Positions 22,716 through 31,733 of a DNA stretch of 37,270 nt are shown here, piece by piece. The notes under the pieces were generated by a model. It was not told the origin of the DNA. It saw only the letters and a list, made by a program, of their open reading frames with translations, and did no database searches. Position numbers and translations under genes: made by a program. This DNA comes from JAABRU01 sp050180235. GTDB lineage: Bacteria; Desulfobacterota; Desulfobacteria; Desulfobacterales; Desulfococcaceae. The stretch covers positions 1-37,270 of the forward strand of contig JBFXEJ010000057.1 of assembly GCA_050180235.1 (NCBI GenBank), in the 5' to 3' direction. Every line of letters begins with the position of its first letter. Position 1 is the stretch's first letter.

Positions 22716-25700
22716 ATGAAGAAACATTTATGGTTATTGTCTGTTCTTTGTCTGGTTCTTGTGATGGTGGGGTGCAAACTGACCATTACGGCATTTACGG
22801 CTCCGGACACAGCGGAAACAGGGGAGCTTATCACGCTGACAGTCACCGGGGATGCTGTGGATGATGGAAACAGCACCACAAAATACGGTATTGTGTTGCA
22901 GATTCCGGATACATGGGAAGTGAAATATGCGGCCTCAGATATTATTTTCTCCGGAGCCATTACCGAAGATCCTGTCTATGCTTCTTTATATACTCCTGAA
23001 TCAGGTTATAAAATATGGGTAGGAACAAACTCTCAGTCAGGTACAAGCGGTCGTACTGTAAAAGCAACAATAAAAGTCCTGACCGGAACCTTTACCGGCA
23101 CTGTCGGAACTGTGAAAAACTATAATCTGAAGGCAATGGCAGGAGTGCTGCGAAGCGGGGTATGGGTGAATGATGATCCTTCCGGCATCTTCAATTTTGC
23201 CTCAGTCACAGCCGACAAATATGTTGAACCCATCAGTATCACCAAAGTCACAGATACTAATCCGCCTGCTGCTGTAACCCAGTTGAGTGCAACAGATGCC
23301 TATACCGGAAGCGATGTGCGTGTGAGTTGGACATATGATGAAAGCGGTCAGAAAGATGTGCTTGGCTACCGTGTTTATCAGAGTACGTCCTATTTTACCA
23401 ATGTCACGGGAATGACCTATACGCAGAAGAATTTTGGGACTTCTTATCATGATGTATCCGGGCTGGTAAAGGGAACCACCTATTACTTTGCCGTGACTGC
23501 TGTGGATGAAGTGCCGAATGAAAACAAGACGGTTACACCTGTGGCTGTGACACCGCAGCAGAAACTTGGTTCCCTTACAGGCAGGGCATTTGAAAACAAA
23601 TGTCCCTCGGTTTGCAGTGAATACAATATACAGGGAGCATCCATTTCAGCAAGGAAGCAGGAATATTCTTTTACAAACAAAACTGCCACTTCCGGAACAG
23701 ACGGCACATACACCATTACCGGACTGCCCATCGGAACCTATTCTGTCACTGTGTCAAAAACCGGATATGAAAATGAAAGTTACACTGTTCAGATTCTTGA
23801 AAATCAGACAGCATCCGTAGGCGACCGGCCTTTGATAAAAACACCTGCAGGAAGCAGTCTTGGGCTTGTGGGAACATGGCCCTATGGTTCAGCAAAAGCA
23901 GTTGCCAAGGATGATGCCCGAAATGCTATTTATTTGGGCGTAGGCGGAGGGATTTATGTTTTAAATGTCAGCAATCCGGCTTCGCCTCAGAAAGTTGCGG
24001 AAATCAAAACTCCGGGGCTGGTGGAAGGGCTGTTCTATCTGTCAAACAAACTATATGTTGCGGACGGTGAAAGCGGACTCCGGATCATTGATGTAACCAA
24101 TCTGTCAAGTCCGTATGAAATAGGATATTTTGATACGCCTGGAACTGCTAATGATGTCTATGTTTCCGGTTCTTATGCCTATGTTGCAGATGGATATAGC
24201 GGTTTGCGGATTGTCAGCGTAAGTAATTCAGCAAGTCCCATGGAAACCGGATTTTTCGATACTCCTGGTTCAGCCTACGGAGTATTTATTTCAGGCTCTT
24301 ATGCCTATGTGGCAGATCATACAAGCGGTTTACGAATAATAAATGTAAGCAATCCGGCTAGCCCGATATCAACAGGCTTTTTGGATACACCGGGATATGC
24401 TTGGAAGGTTTATATTTCTGGATCATATGCCTATTTAGCGGATAATACAAGTTTACGGATTATAAATGTGAGCAATCCGGCAAACCCGTTAGAAACCGGT
24501 TCTTTTAATACATCCGGAAATTATTACGGCGTTTATGTTTCCGGATCTTATGTTTACATGGCGGATTGTTTTTACGGTTTACGAATTATTAATGCCATTG
24601 ATCCGGCGAACCCGATAGAAGTCGGATACTATTCAGGTTTAGGGACAAATCGTGTTGTTGTCTCCGGAAATTATGCTTATTTATCTTATAATGGCGGATT
24701 AAATATTATCAATTTGAGCAATCCGACAAATCCTATAATAACAGGTTATTATAGGACACCCGGAGCTGCTAATAGAATTTTTATTTCTGGAAGTTATGCA
24801 TATTTAGCAGATGGCTATGGTGGACTCCGCATCATTGACATAGGCGACCCAATAAATCCGGTCGAAACCGGTTTTTTTATTACATCTGACTATGTTCATG
24901 ATGTTTATATATCCGGCTATTACGCCTTTATTGCAAATGGGAACCGTGGTCTTCGGATTGTAAACGTGAGTAATCCGTATGCACCGATAGAGATCGGATT
25001 TTACAATACGCCCGGATACGCTCTCGGCATTTCTGTTTCCGGGTCTTATGCCTATGTGGCGGATGGAGGCAGCGGTTTGCGGATTGTCAATGTCAGCAAT
25101 CCAGCCGCTCCGGTGGAGACCGGTTTTTACTATACGCACGAAAACGCTTGCGGCGTTTCTGTTTACGGGTCTTATGCCTATGTGGTGGATGGAAACACTG
25201 GTTTACGGGTTGTCAATGTGAGTAATCCTGGTGCTCCGGTGGAAACAGGATTTTACGATACGCCCGGATACGCCGGAGGCATATATGTTTCAGGTTCTTA
25301 TGCCTATGTGGCAGATGGAAACAGTGGACTTCGGATTATCAATGTAAACAATCCGGCGAATCCCATTGAAACCGGATATTACGATACATCAGGATACAGT
25401 GAGAGTGTTTATGTTTCAGGTGATTATGCTTATGTTGCGGATGGAAACAGCGGTTTAAGGATTATCGGAGTAGGCAATCCGGCGAATCCCATTGAAACCG
25501 GATATTACGATACTCTCGAAATGGCTAACGGTATTTCTGTTTCCGGGTCATATGCGTATGTAGCTGATGGAAGCGCGGGACTTTCAATATTTCAAATAAT
25601 GCAGCAGCCAATTATATACACCAATGCTGTAAGTTCTGTCACCCAGACAACCGCAACATCCGGCGGCAATGTAACTTTAGCAGGGAGTACACCGGTCACA

Positions 25701-28559
25701 GCAAGAGGCGTATGCTGGAGTACTTCCCAAAACCCCACCATTGCCAACAGCAAAACAAGCAACGGCACAGGAACCGGAACATTCACCTGTTCCATAACCG
25801 GATTATCCCCCAACACCACCTATTACGCCCGTGCCTATGCGGTCAACAGCGTGGGAATCAGCTACGGAAATCAGGTTTCCTTTACAACCCTGCAATCGCT
25901 TTCCGTTCCCACTGTAACCACCAGTGCAGTAAGCACAATCACACAGACAGCGGCTGCATCCGGCGGCAATGTCATTTCTGACGGCGGTGCATCTGTCACC
26001 GCAAAAGGCGTATGCTGGAGTACTGCACAGAATCCCACCATTTCAAACAGCAAAACTTCAAACGGCACAGGAACCGGGTCTTTCACCAGTTCAATAACCG
26101 GACTGTCCCCCGGCACAACCTATTATGTCCGGGCTTATGCCACCAACAGCAAAGGCACAGGCTACGGAACGCAGGTTTCCTTTACAACACAGAGCAGTTA
26201 TACCATCTCCGGTTATGTGCGGAATTTCTCCACCGCTTACGGCATCAGCGGCGTAACGCTTACGCTCAGCAACAGCGGCGGAACGACTGTCACCGACAGT
26301 TCAGGCTATTACACCAAAACCGTCAATTCCGGCTGGAGCGGAACCGTAACGCCTTCTTTGGCAGGTTACACCTTCAGCCCGGCAAACCGGACATACAGCA
26401 GTGTGGCAACCAGTTATTTCAATCAGGATTTCTCAGCCACTCCTGTCACCTATACCGTTTCCGGATATATCCGCAATGCCAGTTCTGCGGGCATTTCCGG
26501 AGTCACTGTCAGTTTCAGCAATAACGCCGGTTCTGTGCTTACGGACAGTTCCGGATATTATAGCAGAACCGTATCCTACGGCTACAGCGGAACTGCCACA
26601 CCGCAGAAATCCGGATACACCTTCAGCCCCATCAGCAAAACATATACATCCGTCACCGCAAATCAGGCATCCCAGAACTATACTGCAACGCCGACATCCG
26701 TACCGAATATCAGTCTCAGTCCCCAATCCCTGCTATTCAAAAAACCGAATACAGGCCGTTCTGCTGAAAGGGTCGAAGAGTCTGCAACGCAGAGTCAGAG
26801 TACGGAAAATGACGAATCCTTTCTTGTTGACGGAGAATATGGAATGGGGCTTGTCATACCGGATGAGGAAACAGAGTATTGGGAAACCCATACACCTTCC
26901 CGTGAATATCGTATGCGGCGCAGTATTCCCGCCTCTTTGGATTGGAGTGGTTACGATTCTCCTGTGAGAAGTCAGGGTCGCTGCGGATCGTGCTGGGCAT
27001 TTACTGCTGTAGCTTTGGTTGAAAATATGGCCAATCGTGCCAATCTTTCCATAGAAAAGGATTTTGCAGAGCAGGTGCTGATTTCCTGCATACTTGACGG
27101 AGATGGATGTAATGGCGGGCATTACAGAATAGGTTTGTATCATATTCGTGATAATGGTATTCCCCCTGAATTATGCTATCAATATACTTATACAAACGGT
27201 AACTGTTCTGAAAAATGTTCCACTCCTGATTATACGGTAAAGGTTAAAGACGTTCCTTTTGATTCACTTTGGGGTGAAACGGATTTCTCTCCGGATGATC
27301 TCAAAGGAGCGTTGCAGGATGGGCCTTTATGTGTCGGCATGAATATTTACGCTGACTTCTATTATAACAATTATAAAGGCGGTATTTATCATTATACTTA
27401 TGGCAATTTTGTAGGAAGACATGCTATTTTGCTGGTGGGTTATAACGAAAACGAGCGGTATTTCAAAGCCAAAAACAGTTGGGGGAGTTCATGGGGAGAA
27501 AGCGGATATTTCCGCATTTCCTATGATGATGTTACCAACCAAGTCAATTTCGGCAGAAATGCGGTTAATGCTTCCGGTATTTTTGTTGAGGGACTGAGCG
27601 GCCAGATTCAGGAAATTACCCTGAGCAATACCGGCACTGCCAATCTGAATGTCAGCAGCATTTCATCCAATAAAACTTGGCTGAGTGTTTCTCCCGCATC
27701 TTTTTCCAATATTCTGCCCGGTGAATCAAGAAAGATTTCTGTAACTGTAACAGACTGGAATGCAGTAATTTCTCCTGAAGATTCAGCGATTATTACCGTA
27801 TCATCCAATGATCCGGATCAACCGGTCATCACAGTGGAAGTGATTGCTTTGGAACCGATGATGAGCGGCCTGCCTGTGTTGTCAGTTTTCCCGCCCTTTT
27901 ATGCCAGCACTTCCACCAACGATGAAAAACTCACTGTGAATGTGGGAAATTCCAAAGGCGAAACCTTTCTGGATATTATCAATGAAGGCCAGGACGATAT
28001 GCTCTGGACAGTCGCAACATCCGATTCGTGGCTGACGATTAAGAGCGGAAGTCCCGGAACAAACTCAGGCCGGGTTGTGATTTCCTATTCAGCTAATACC
28101 AGCGGCCCCCGAACCGGAACCGTTACCGTCACTTCCGAAGGTGCGGAAAACAGCCCCCAGACGGTTTACATTTATCAGTCGGATATTGATGAAGACAAAG
28201 ACGATGACGGAATGCCGGACTGGTATGAATTTGTCTACGGGTTTGATTCTTCTAATCCGGATGATGCGTTCGGAGATGCAGATGAAGACGGCCTGACAAA
28301 TCTGAAGGAATATCAGATCGGAACCAATCCGGGCGTTGACGATTCGGACGGAGATGGTATGAAAGACGGTTATGAAGTGCTGCACGGGCTTGATCCTCTG
28401 GTTTACAATACCAATCTGAAGGATGTCATGATCGGCCTCCAGATTCTTGCCGGTATAGACATAAATCCGGCCGGTTCCAATGCGGATGCTGACAAAAACG
28501 GCAAAACAGAACTCAAAGATGTGCTGATCAATATTCGGGATGTGTCCGGTTTGCAGTAA
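22716..28559 (+). CDS. Giant multidomain lipoprotein with papain-like protease and dockerin-like end
   Basis: This is a 1947-residue lipoprotein; LVMVGC places the lipidated Cys at residue 20. Domains in order: a cohesin-like beta domain (about 25-170), FN3 (183-279), carboxypeptidase-regulatory-like (285-375), about 14 LVIVD repeats of the form SGSYAYVADG...SGLRIINVSNPA (400-963) likely forming beta-propellers, two FN3-like repeats (967-1157), two more regulatory-like repeats (1162-1327), a C1A peptidase (1402-1625), two BACON-like domains, Asp-rich Ca-binding repeats, and a dockerin-like segment DADKNGKTELKDVLINIRDV at the end. The peptidase has Q1420, C1426 (CGSCWAF), H1569 (GRHAILLVGY) and N1587 (KNSWGSSWG), so it should be active. 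It is probably a surface adhesin-protease. The ATG at 22716 is chosen for its signal peptide. Confidence 0.9.
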   Translation: MKKHLWLLSVLCLVLVMVGCKLTITAFTAPDTAETGELITLTVTGDAVDDGNSTTKYGIVLQIPDTWEVKYAASDIIFSGAITEDPVYASLYTPESGYKIWVGTNSQSGTSGRTVKATIKVLTGTFTGTVGTVKNYNLKAMAGVLRSGVWVNDDPSGIFNFASVTADKYVEPISITKVTDTNPPAAVTQLSATDAYTGSDVRVSWTYDESGQKDVLGYRVYQSTSYFTNVTGMTYTQKNFGTSYHDVSGLVKGTTYYFAVTAVDEVPNENKTVTPVAVTPQQKLGSLTGRAFENKCPSVCSEYNIQGASISARKQEYSFTNKTATSGTDGTYTITGLPIGTYSVTVSKTGYENESYTVQILENQTASVGDRPLIKTPAGSSLGLVGTWPYGSAKAVAKDDARNAIYLGVGGGIYVLNVSNPASPQKVAEIKTPGLVEGLFYLSNKLYVADGESGLRIIDVTNLSSPYEIGYFDTPGTANDVYVSGSYAYVADGYSGLRIVSVSNSASPMETGFFDTPGSAYGVFISGSYAYVADHTSGLRIINVSNPASPISTGFLDTPGYAWKVYISGSYAYLADNTSLRIINVSNPANPLETGSFNTSGNYYGVYVSGSYVYMADCFYGLRIINAIDPANPIEVGYYSGLGTNRVVVSGNYAYLSYNGGLNIINLSNPTNPIITGYYRTPGAANRIFISGSYAYLADGYGGLRIIDIGDPINPVETGFFITSDYVHDVYISGYYAFIANGNRGLRIVNVSNPYAPIEIGFYNTPGYALGISVSGSYAYVADGGSGLRIVNVSNPAAPVETGFYYTHENACGVSVYGSYAYVVDGNTGLRVVNVSNPGAPVETGFYDTPGYAGGIYVSGSYAYVADGNSGLRIINVNNPANPIETGYYDTSGYSESVYVSGDYAYVADGNSGLRIIGVGNPANPIETGYYDTLEMANGISVSGSYAYVADGSAGLSIFQIMQQPIIYTNAVSSVTQTTATSGGNVTLAGSTPVTARGVCWSTSQNPTIANSKTSNGTGTGTFTCSITGLSPNTTYYARAYAVNSVGISYGNQVSFTTLQSLSVPTVTTSAVSTITQTAAASGGNVISDGGASVTAKGVCWSTAQNPTISNSKTSNGTGTGSFTSSITGLSPGTTYYVRAYATNSKGTGYGTQVSFTTQSSYTISGYVRNFSTAYGISGVTLTLSNSGGTTVTDSSGYYTKTVNSGWSGTVTPSLAGYTFSPANRTYSSVATSYFNQDFSATPVTYTVSGYIRNASSAGISGVTVSFSNNAGSVLTDSSGYYSRTVSYGYSGTATPQKSGYTFSPISKTYTSVTANQASQNYTATPTSVPNISLSPQSLLFKKPNTGRSAERVEESATQSQSTENDESFLVDGEYGMGLVIPDEETEYWETHTPSREYRMRRSIPASLDWSGYDSPVRSQGRCGSCWAFTAVALVENMANRANLSIEKDFAEQVLISCILDGDGCNGGHYRIGLYHIRDNGIPPELCYQYTYTNGNCSEKCSTPDYTVKVKDVPFDSLWGETDFSPDDLKGALQDGPLCVGMNIYADFYYNNYKGGIYHYTYGNFVGRHAILLVGYNENERYFKAKNSWGSSWGESGYFRISYDDVTNQVNFGRNAVNASGIFVEGLSGQIQEITLSNTGTANLNVSSISSNKTWLSVSPASFSNILPGESRKISVTVTDWNAVISPEDSAIITVSSNDPDQPVITVEVIALEPMMSGLPVLSVFPPFYASTSTNDEKLTVNVGNSKGETFLDIINEGQDDMLWTVATSDSWLTIKSGSPGTNSGRVVISYSANTSGPRTGTVTVTSEGAENSPQTVYIYQSDIDEDKDDDGMPDWYEFVYGFDSSNPDDAFGDADEDGLTNLKEYQIGTNPGVDDSDGDGMKDGYEVLHGLDPLVYNTNLKDVMIGLQILAGIDINPAGSNADADKNGKTELKDVLINIRDVSGLQ

Positions 28560-28597
28560 ATTGCAGATGGCATCTCAAAGCCATTAAATCATTCAAA

Positions 28598-28630
28598 AAC
28601 CCCTGGGGGTTTTCAAAACCCTCAGGGGTT
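28598..28630 (+). terminator. Rho-independent terminator of the giant lipoprotein gene
   Basis: AACCCCTGGGGGTTTT pairs with AAAACCCTCAGGGGTT, followed by ATATTGATTTTTT. It lies 39 bases after the stop codon. Confidence 0.75.
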
Positions 28631-28679
28631 ATATTGATTTTTTCCAGATTTCATATTAAGTTGCGGACTGAAACTCTGA

Positions 28680-28801
28680 TATAATACCAAATCGCTTTCA
28701 AAGTTCGGGGAATGCCTCTTTTTTTTTAACCACGAAAAACACGAAAAGCACAAAAAAAACAGCATTTGGCATGCTCATGTTTTGAAAGCGGATTTGTATA
28801 A
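28680..28801. repeat. Inverted-repeat element with ATACCAAATC arms
   Basis: TATAATACCAAATCGCTTTC at the left pairs with the complement of TTTGAAAGCGGATTTGTATA at the right. Between them is a copy of the AACCACGAAAAACACGAAAA word related to the palindrome at 20056. The ATACCAAATC arm recurs at 30427-30533. It lies in the leader of the PFL gene. Confidence 0.55.
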
Positions 28802-28834
28802 AACTGACAATCCAACATTCAGGAATCTTATATT

Positions 28835-30208
28835 ATGCTTACAGAAAGAGAAATTTTGTCTACATTGGAGATGCTCCGCAATGAGCATCTGGATGTGCGT
28901 ACCGTGACTTTGGGCATCAGTCTTCTGGAATGCGCGAGTCATGATTTGGAAAGATTCAAAGCCAATATCCGCGCCAGAATCACGGGACTGGCAAAAAACC
29001 TTGTCACCGTATGCAATGAGGTGGGCGACAAATACGGCATTCCTGTGGTCAACAAACGCATTTCCATCAGCCCCATTGCCGCAGTGGGCGCACCTTTTTC
29101 CTCATACCAACTGGTGGAAGTGGCAAAAACCCTTAATGAAATTGCCAAAGAAGTGCGTGTGGATTTTATCGGCGGATTTTCCGCTCTGGTGGAAAAAGGC
29201 ATTGCCAAAGGAGACCGTGCGCTGATTGAGGCCATTCCCCAGGCTTTGACAGAAACCGAACGGATCTGTGCATCTGTGAACGTGGCATCCTCCAAAGCAG
29301 GAATCAATATGGATGCGGTGCTGCTCATGGGCAAAACCATCAAGGAAGCCGCTGCGCTGACTGCTGACCGGGACGGGCTGGCCTGTGCCAAACTCTGCGT
29401 ATTTGCCAATATTCCCCAGGATATTCCTTTTATGGCAGGGGCTTATCTGGGAATCGGGGAACCGGATGCAGTCATCAATGTGGGCGTCAGCGGCCCCGGA
29501 GTGGTGAAAAAAGCAATAGATCGTGCTTTGGCGGCAAATCCGGAAATGTCGCTGGGGCAGATTTCAGAACTGATCAAACGCACGGCATACAAAGTCACAC
29601 GGGTGGGAGAACTCATCGGCACGGAAGTGGCTGAAAATTTGGACATCAGCTTTGGTGTGGTGGATCTTTCCCTTGCGCCAACTCCGAATGTGGGCGACAG
29701 CGTGGGGGAAATTTTTCAGAGTCTGGGACTGCTGAGCATCGGTGTTCCCGGAACCACAGCCGCGCTGGCCATGCTCAATGATGCTGTGAAAAAAGGCGGG
29801 GCCTTTGCCAGTTCCTATGTGGGAGGCATGAGCGGCGCGTTTATTCCTGTAAGCGAGGATCTGAACATTTCCGAAGCTGCTGAAAAAGGGTATTTAAATC
29901 TGGAAAAACTCGAAGCCATTACCAGTGTCTGTTCGGTGGGACTGGATATGGTCGCGATTCCGGGTGATACATCCGAAGATACAGTTGCAGCCATTATTGC
30001 TGATGAAATGGCTATCGGTGTGATCAACAAAAAAACCACAGCAGCGCGGCTGATTCCTGTCCCCGGAAAAAAAGCAGGTGAACATGCTTTTTTCGGCGGA
30101 CTGCTGGGAGAATCCGTGATTATGGCCGTAAACAACGCGCAGGGAGCCAATCACTTTATCCGTCACGGAGGCCGTATTCCCGCGCCGATTCACAGTCTGA
30201 ACAACTGA
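28835..30208 (+). CDS. PFL family protein (UPF0210 / DUF711)
   Basis: This is a 457-residue cytoplasmic protein, full length for the UPF0210 family. Recognisable stretches are DVRTVTLGISLLECA near residue 20, NKRISISPIAAVGAP (about 72-86), GVSGPGVVKKAI (about 218), VVDLSLAPTPNVGDSVGEI (about 275), SVGLDMVAIPGD (about 368) and a C-terminal GGRIPAPIHS. The fold is related to pyruvate formate-lyase in outline, which gives the family its PFL label, but no Gly-radical motif is present and no reaction is established. ATTCAGGAATC precedes the ATG. It is monocistronic: an inverted-repeat element lies ahead and an element cluster behind. Confidence 0.9.
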   Translation: MLTEREILSTLEMLRNEHLDVRTVTLGISLLECASHDLERFKANIRARITGLAKNLVTVCNEVGDKYGIPVVNKRISISPIAAVGAPFSSYQLVEVAKTLNEIAKEVRVDFIGGFSALVEKGIAKGDRALIEAIPQALTETERICASVNVASSKAGINMDAVLLMGKTIKEAAALTADRDGLACAKLCVFANIPQDIPFMAGAYLGIGEPDAVINVGVSGPGVVKKAIDRALAANPEMSLGQISELIKRTAYKVTRVGELIGTEVAENLDISFGVVDLSLAPTPNVGDSVGEIFQSLGLLSIGVPGTTAALAMLNDAVKKGGAFASSYVGGMSGAFIPVSEDLNISEAAEKGYLNLEKLEAITSVCSVGLDMVAIPGDTSEDTVAAIIADEMAIGVINKKTTAARLIPVPGKKAGEHAFFGGLLGESVIMAVNNAQGANHFIRHGGRIPAPIHSLNN

Positions 30209-30289
30209 TTTTCCGGCTTCCGTATATTTTCAGGCATAAATTGGTTAAAAACAAACGGGATTTTCCAAAAAATTTCGTTTGCTTACTTA

Positions 30290-30425
30290 GGCGATTTCCA
30301 TGAAAAAATGTACCATCATTGCAGGGTGGGCACGGCTTTTTGTGCCCGCCGTTTCAGCAGGACGGCGGGCACAAAAAGCCGTGCCCGCCCTACGAAAAAC
30401 GGTATAATCATTAATGGAAATCACC
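30290..30425. mobile_element. 136-bp miniature inverted-repeat element, copy 3
   Basis: GGCGATTTCCAT to ATGGAAATCACC, same orientation and near-identical to copy 2. TTA flanks at 30287-30289 and 30426-30428. The right TTA merges with TATACCAAATC, the arm of the next element, so copy 3 seems to have inserted at its edge. Confidence 0.88.
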
Positions 30426-30426
30426 T

Positions 30427-30671
30427 TATACCAAATCACCGTTGAAAATATGCTTTTGAAAAAATTAATATATTGTAATCAAACAGGAAAATATGATTTT
30501 ATTGTATAGAATCAATGGCGATTTGGTATTATACCGGTTCGCCATTAATTTTATACAATGCGGAATGCAAATCCGGAGGAGTGCAAAAACTGGGCGGAGC
30601 GGTTTTCTGCACACGCCCAACAGCGGAAAAACTGACGGTATTGTATCAAATCAATGGAGAATTGGTATTAA
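30427..30671. repeat. Two adjoining inverted-repeat units with ATACC arms
   Basis: Unit one (30427-30533) runs from TATACCAAATCACCGTTGA to TCAATGGCGATTTGGTATTA. Unit two (about 30531-30671) runs from ATACCGGTTCGCCATTAATT to AATCAATGGAGAATTGGTAT. Both share ATACAAT words inside the arms. Unit two encloses about 80 bases of unrelated G/C-richer DNA. No gene is visible here, nor in the unassigned 30672-30831 stretch. Confidence 0.5.
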
Positions 30672-30834
30672 AGCATGAAAAAATGAGTGTTATGCGGAAA
30701 GCAACTTTCATGCCAGTTCCGGAGTTTATTTTCTTACGAACAGTCTTTTACATAACTGATCCAATTTTGTTTTTCCCAAAAACCGGAACAAATTCTTATA
30801 ATCCGACTCCCAAAAGCCTTTTGTTGAGGTTTAA

Positions 30835-30970
30835 GGTGATTTCCATTAATTATTATACCGTTTTTCGTAGGGCGGGCACGGCTTTTTGTGCCCGCCGTCC
30901 TGCTGAAACGGCGGGCACAAAAAGCCGTGCCCACCCTGCAATGATGGTACATTTTTTCATGGAAATCACC
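30835..30970. mobile_element. 136-bp miniature inverted-repeat element, copy 4
   Basis: GGTGATTTCCAT to ATGGAAATCACC, orientation as copy 1. TAA flanks at 30832-30834 and 30971-30973, the complement of the TTA used by the other copies. It lies next to an arm of the 101-bp family. Confidence 0.88.
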
Positions 30971-30973
30971 TAA

Positions 30974-31020
30974 GATGATTTCTGAAAATAAATATCACGG
31001 TTTAGTTCACAGACACAGCT
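30974..31020. repeat. Single arm of the 101-bp element family
   Basis: GATGATTTCTGAAAATAAAT and the following CACGGTTTAGTTCACAGACA match the inverted right arm of the element at 4527-4627 for about 47 bases. No opposite arm is found, so this is a half element or a relic. Confidence 0.5.
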
Positions 31021-31065
31021 TAGGGAATACCAAAAACAAAAATACCCATTTTTTATCATAAAACC

Positions 31066-31093
31066 GCAGGGGCGAAAATTTTTTCGCCCCTGC
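31066..31093 (-). terminator. Hairpin terminator for the GAF/stress-protein pair
   Basis: GCAGGGGCGAA and TTCGCCCCTGC form an 11-bp stem with an A/T loop, 31 bases past the stop of the minus-strand GAF gene. A modest T-tract follows on that strand (GGTTTTATGATAAAAAA). Confidence 0.65.
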
Positions 31094-31123
31094 AAACAGG
31101 CAGATTATTTTTGGGGAAGTCCC

Positions 31124-31675
31124 TTATATCCAGACCGGATGTATCTCATCAACGGTGTTCTTTACGGCCTGCACCGCGGTTGCCAGCCGGAAATACATAA
31201 GGGCCATGCCGATATTCAGGGCCAGCACTTCAAAAAAGGCCAGTTCCTTCTGTGAAACATCCCAGACATCCGAATGATAAATCCGAAGAGCACCGATAAT
31301 TTTTCCCCGCAGCCGGATGGGAACCGATACAATGGAGCGGATTCCCTCCTCTTCCGCTTTTTCAGGATACTGCAGACGTTTATCCGCGGCAGTATCCCGG
31401 ATAATCACCGGTTTCCGGTTCGGAGGCAGCCGGATGCTTTTATCCACCAGAATCGGCCCCTTGTTGATAAAATTGGGGCTAAGGCCCGAAGAAGAAAGAG
31501 TTTCCAGTTCGTCGGTTTCAGGATTCAGAACAAAAATCGTGGCTCCTTTGACCTCCAGCGCTCCGACAAGAAGCTGGGTGACGTTGGCTCCCATTGTCTC
31601 CGAATCATCTGCCCCGGCCAGATTTTCCACAATCATCTTATATATATCCCTATCGATTTTTTTTGCAGAAGACAT
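31124..31675 (-). CDS. GAF-domain protein
   Basis: This is a 183-residue protein consisting of one GAF domain (about 20-165): VGALEVKGATIFVLNPETDE, then EGIRSIVSVPIRLRGKIIGA and LRIYHSD. GAF domains bind cyclic nucleotides, small ligands or hemes. No output domain is attached, so it probably acts through a partner. TAAGGAGGAAATAC precedes the ATG. The stress-protein gene lies 58 bases upstream in the same direction, so the two are likely co-transcribed. Confidence 0.88.
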   Translation of the reverse strand: MSSAKKIDRDIYKMIVENLAGADDSETMGANVTQLLVGALEVKGATIFVLNPETDELETLSSSGLSPNFINKGPILVDKSIRLPPNRKPVIIRDTAADKRLQYPEKAEEEGIRSIVSVPIRLRGKIIGALRIYHSDVWDVSQKELAFFEVLALNIGMALMYFRLATAVQAVKNTVDEIHPVWI

Positions 31676-31733
31676 GTATTTCCTCCTTATCGATTAAAGG
31701 TTCAGACTGCCCCGTATCCGGATTTGCGGCAGA

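Noticed and set aside
30493..30973. Small plus-strand frames in the element cluster after the PFL gene
   Set aside because: They read through inverted-repeat DNA (including RRAGTAFCARRPAET from the 136-bp element) and lack ribosome sites.
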